Part shown: positions 62,673 to 64,000 of the stretch, one piece after another
How positions within the stretch are numbered: the first letter of the stretch is position 1
Layout: every line of letters begins with the position of its first letter
Assembly (NCBI RefSeq): GCF_000720255.1
Contig: NZ_JOJE01000020.1
Location: forward strand, 186,001-250,000
DNA from: Streptomyces griseus subsp. griseus
GTDB lineage: Bacteria > Actinomycetota > Actinomycetes > Streptomycetales > Streptomycetaceae
Direction of reading: 5' to 3'
DNA length: 64,000 bases
The notes under the pieces: model-generated
The model's input: only the letters and a program-made list of their open reading frames with translations
Told to the model about the DNA's origin: nothing
Databases searched by the model: none
Made by a program: the position numbers and the translations under genes

Positions 62673-62885
62673 TCACTTGTTCAGGTAGGCCCAGAACTCG
62701 TCGAACGACAGGAGCTTGTCGCCGTTCAGGTCGCGGGTCTTGATGATCGCTTCGGCGACCGTCTCGGTGACGTTCCAGTCACCTGCCTGGGCCAGGGCGG
62801 TCTTGAACTCGGCCGCGGTGATGAAGCCGTCACCGTCCGTATCGATCCGCTCGAACTGCTTGCGTGCCTCGTCGATGTCCGCCAC
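62673..62885 (-). CDS. EF-hand calcium-binding protein
   Basis: 70 residues with two EF hands: DTDGDGFITAAE (residues 15-26) and DLNGDKLLSFDE (52-63), both with complete calcium ligands. This is the CabB/calerythrin-like small calcium protein of streptomycetes. Cytoplasmic, single gene. Calcium buffering or sensing. Confidence 0.92.
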   Translation of the reverse strand: MADIDEARKQFERIDTDGDGFITAAEFKTALAQAGDWNVTETVAEAIIKTRDLNGDKLLSFDEFWAYLNK

Positions 62886-62943
62886 CGATCCGCCCCTTTT
62901 GCTCGTGTTTGTGCGACTTGCTGTCGTACTGACGCAGGCCAGA

Positions 62944-63858
62944 TTAACCGCCCGCCCGAGCCCGCAGCGCAGCGACCACCCAGGAGAACTCCCGCTCGTA
63001 GGCGGGCTGGGGTTCGAGCCCCCGCACGACGGCCGCCAGCTCCCGGTACCGGGCGAGCTGTACGGTCGTGGCCGCCTCCATCCGTTCCAGTACGGCAGCG
63101 GGATCCGCGTCGCCGAGCACCCCGCGCAGGACGTCGCCCGCCTCCGGCGCCTCGGGGACGACTCCGTCGCGCAGCGCCTCGCCGGCCAGCTGGACCAGGC
63201 GGCTCATGAACCACAGGGAGGTGCCCGGCGGGACGTCCGGTCCCCGGTCCGCCGCGTTGAACTCGACCGCCCGGCGCATGGTCGCCCGGAACTGCGGGTC
63301 CTGGATCAGCTCGGCGAGCTCCACCCAGGCGTCCACCTGCTCGGGTGCGGGGTCGTCGGGCAGGTCGGCCGGGGCGAACCGCAGACGGCGGCGGATGTCG
63401 GGGTCGGCCGTGTCGAGCCCCTCGAAGACCTCCGCCATGAAGTCCTCGACGATCCGGCTCCGCTCGGCCGCCGAAAGTCGTGCCAGCTTGTTCATCAACG
63501 TCGTCTCCTCCGCGGTCGAACCGCGTCGCGCCACGGACGACAGCACCGCACGGGTCACCTTCAGCGCTCTGATCTGCGCGTCCAGCGCCGCCACGTGCGC
63601 CGCCGCCACCTCCGCGACCGTGCGCTCGCCCGCCAGCACCCGGCGCACGGCGCCCAGGCCGAGGCCCAGCTCCCGCAGGGTGCGGATCAGCTCCAGGCGG
63701 GCCACGGAGCCGGCGTCGTACAGGCGGTAGCCGCCCGCCGAGCGGGCCACCGGGGTCAGGACGCCCTCGTCGGACCAGTAGCGGATGGTGCGCACGGTCA
63801 GTCCGGTGGCCCGCGCCAGCTCGCCGATGGTGAGAAGTCCGGTGCCGTCGTCGATCAT
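62944..63858 (-). CDS. MerR-family transcriptional regulator
   Basis: 304 residues. N-terminal MerR HTH (LTIGELARATGLTVRTIRYWSDEGVLTPVARSAGGYRLYD), a dimerisation helix (VAEVAAAHVAALDAQIRALKVTRAVLSSV) and a 180-residue helical C-terminal domain, larger than in metal sensors. ATG at 63858 starts the standard N-terminus; the in-frame extension upstream is not supported. Confidence 0.9.
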   Translation of the reverse strand: MIDDGTGLLTIGELARATGLTVRTIRYWSDEGVLTPVARSAGGYRLYDAGSVARLELIRTLRELGLGLGAVRRVLAGERTVAEVAAAHVAALDAQIRALKVTRAVLSSVARRGSTAEETTLMNKLARLSAAERSRIVEDFMAEVFEGLDTADPDIRRRLRFAPADLPDDPAPEQVDAWVELAELIQDPQFRATMRRAVEFNAADRGPDVPPGTSLWFMSRLVQLAGEALRDGVVPEAPEAGDVLRGVLGDADPAAVLERMEAATTVQLARYRELAAVVRGLEPQPAYEREFSWVVAALRARAGG

Positions 63859-63874
63859 GTGTGTGAGTCTGGGC

Positions 63875-63890
63875 CTTCCAGTGGGTGGAG
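63875..63890. promoter_or_regulatory. MerR-type operator candidate
   Basis: CTTCCAGTGGGTGGAG is an imperfect dyad close to the CCTCCA...TGGAGG form of multidrug/redox MerR sites, 17 nt before the merR start and flanked by GAGTCT/AGACTC. Confidence 0.55.
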
Positions 63891-63919
63891 ACTCAAGCGG
63901 AGACGCGGGGAGCTTTGCG

Positions 63920-64000
63920 ATGGAGACCTTGCGGGACATTCTCGACGCGGCCGCCCGCGGGGCCCTCCCGCCCGCGGACGGCGCCGTCACCGTCGTACCG
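63920..64000 (+). CDS. Unknown protein, N-terminal fragment (runs off right edge)
   Basis: 27 codons from ATG 63920: METLRDILDAAARGALPPADGAVTVVP. In streptomycetes this N-terminus is found on a GNAT-like protein, which I recall but cannot verify from 27 residues. Divergent from the MerR gene and perhaps controlled by it. Confidence 0.5.
   Translation, partial: METLRDILDAAARGALPPADGAVTVVP

Overview
The window reads as a piece of a Streptomyces (or close actinomycete) chromosome: very high G+C, GTG/TTG starts, many 1-4 bp start/stop overlaps, scattered TTA codons, StrR-like and TetR regulators, and a Streptomyces-type leucine attenuator ahead of leuA. No rRNA, tRNA, CRISPR array or intact insertion sequence was seen.

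Left half (1 to about 30.5 kb): a biosynthetic gene cluster. Four rightward genes (8962-13495: type II DAHP synthase, EntA-type SDR, PhzD-type isochorismatase, PhzE-type ADIC synthase) predict chorismate -> ADIC -> DHHA -> 3-hydroxyanthranilate. A leftward operon (27179 down to 19068) carries a SRPBCC protein, a CreM-like acyl-AMP ligase/diazotase candidate, a salicylate-hydroxylase-like flavoenzyme, CreE-like and CreD-like enzymes (the aspartate -> nitrosuccinate -> nitrous acid route) and a BBE-like FAD oxidase. Together they predict diazotisation of an aminophenol such as 3-hydroxyanthranilate. Also present are an AsnB-type amidotransferase, an F420-type oxidoreductase, a cucumopine-synthase-like cyclophilin-fold protein between two paralogous DAO-type flavoenzymes, three multidrug MFS exporters, a VOC protein, a quinone-reductase-like enzyme and several regulators. 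A TetR-type palindrome lies upstream of the 3-hydroxyanthranilate genes and a near copy lies upstream of asnB, suggesting one regulon. Many cluster genes carry TTA (bldA) codons.

Boundary (30.5-34 kb): a broken GMC oxidoreductase remnant, a DeoR regulator with two palindromes facing an MFS gene, a possible LLM fragment and a HAD hydrolase.

Right-centre (34-57 kb): a large two-armed system. Leftward genes encode a kinase-like/zinc-ribbon/GTPase fusion, a GTPase-associated (GAP1-like) protein and two membrane proteins with MotA/MotB-like topology. Rightward, 13 tightly coupled genes encode an EAD-CHAT protein (interrupted by a 45-bp repeat and a frameshift), a RING-like zinc protein, a ThiF/E1, an EAD-Ubl-E2 fusion, a JAMM peptidase, an unknown protein, an FtsH/Cdc48-like AAA+, a MoxR AAA+, four accessory proteins and a WD40-vWA-like protein. 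This looks like a bacterial ubiquitin-like conjugation/deconjugation pathway embedded in an FtsH-vWA-MoxR ternary conflict system, paired with a GTPase arm.

Right end (57-64 kb): ordinary chromosomal genes: an AmmeMemoRadiSam-type radical SAM enzyme with a small partner, MOSC protein, NADP oxidoreductase, leuA with its attenuator, an ABC ATPase, an EF-hand protein, a MerR regulator and the start of one more gene.
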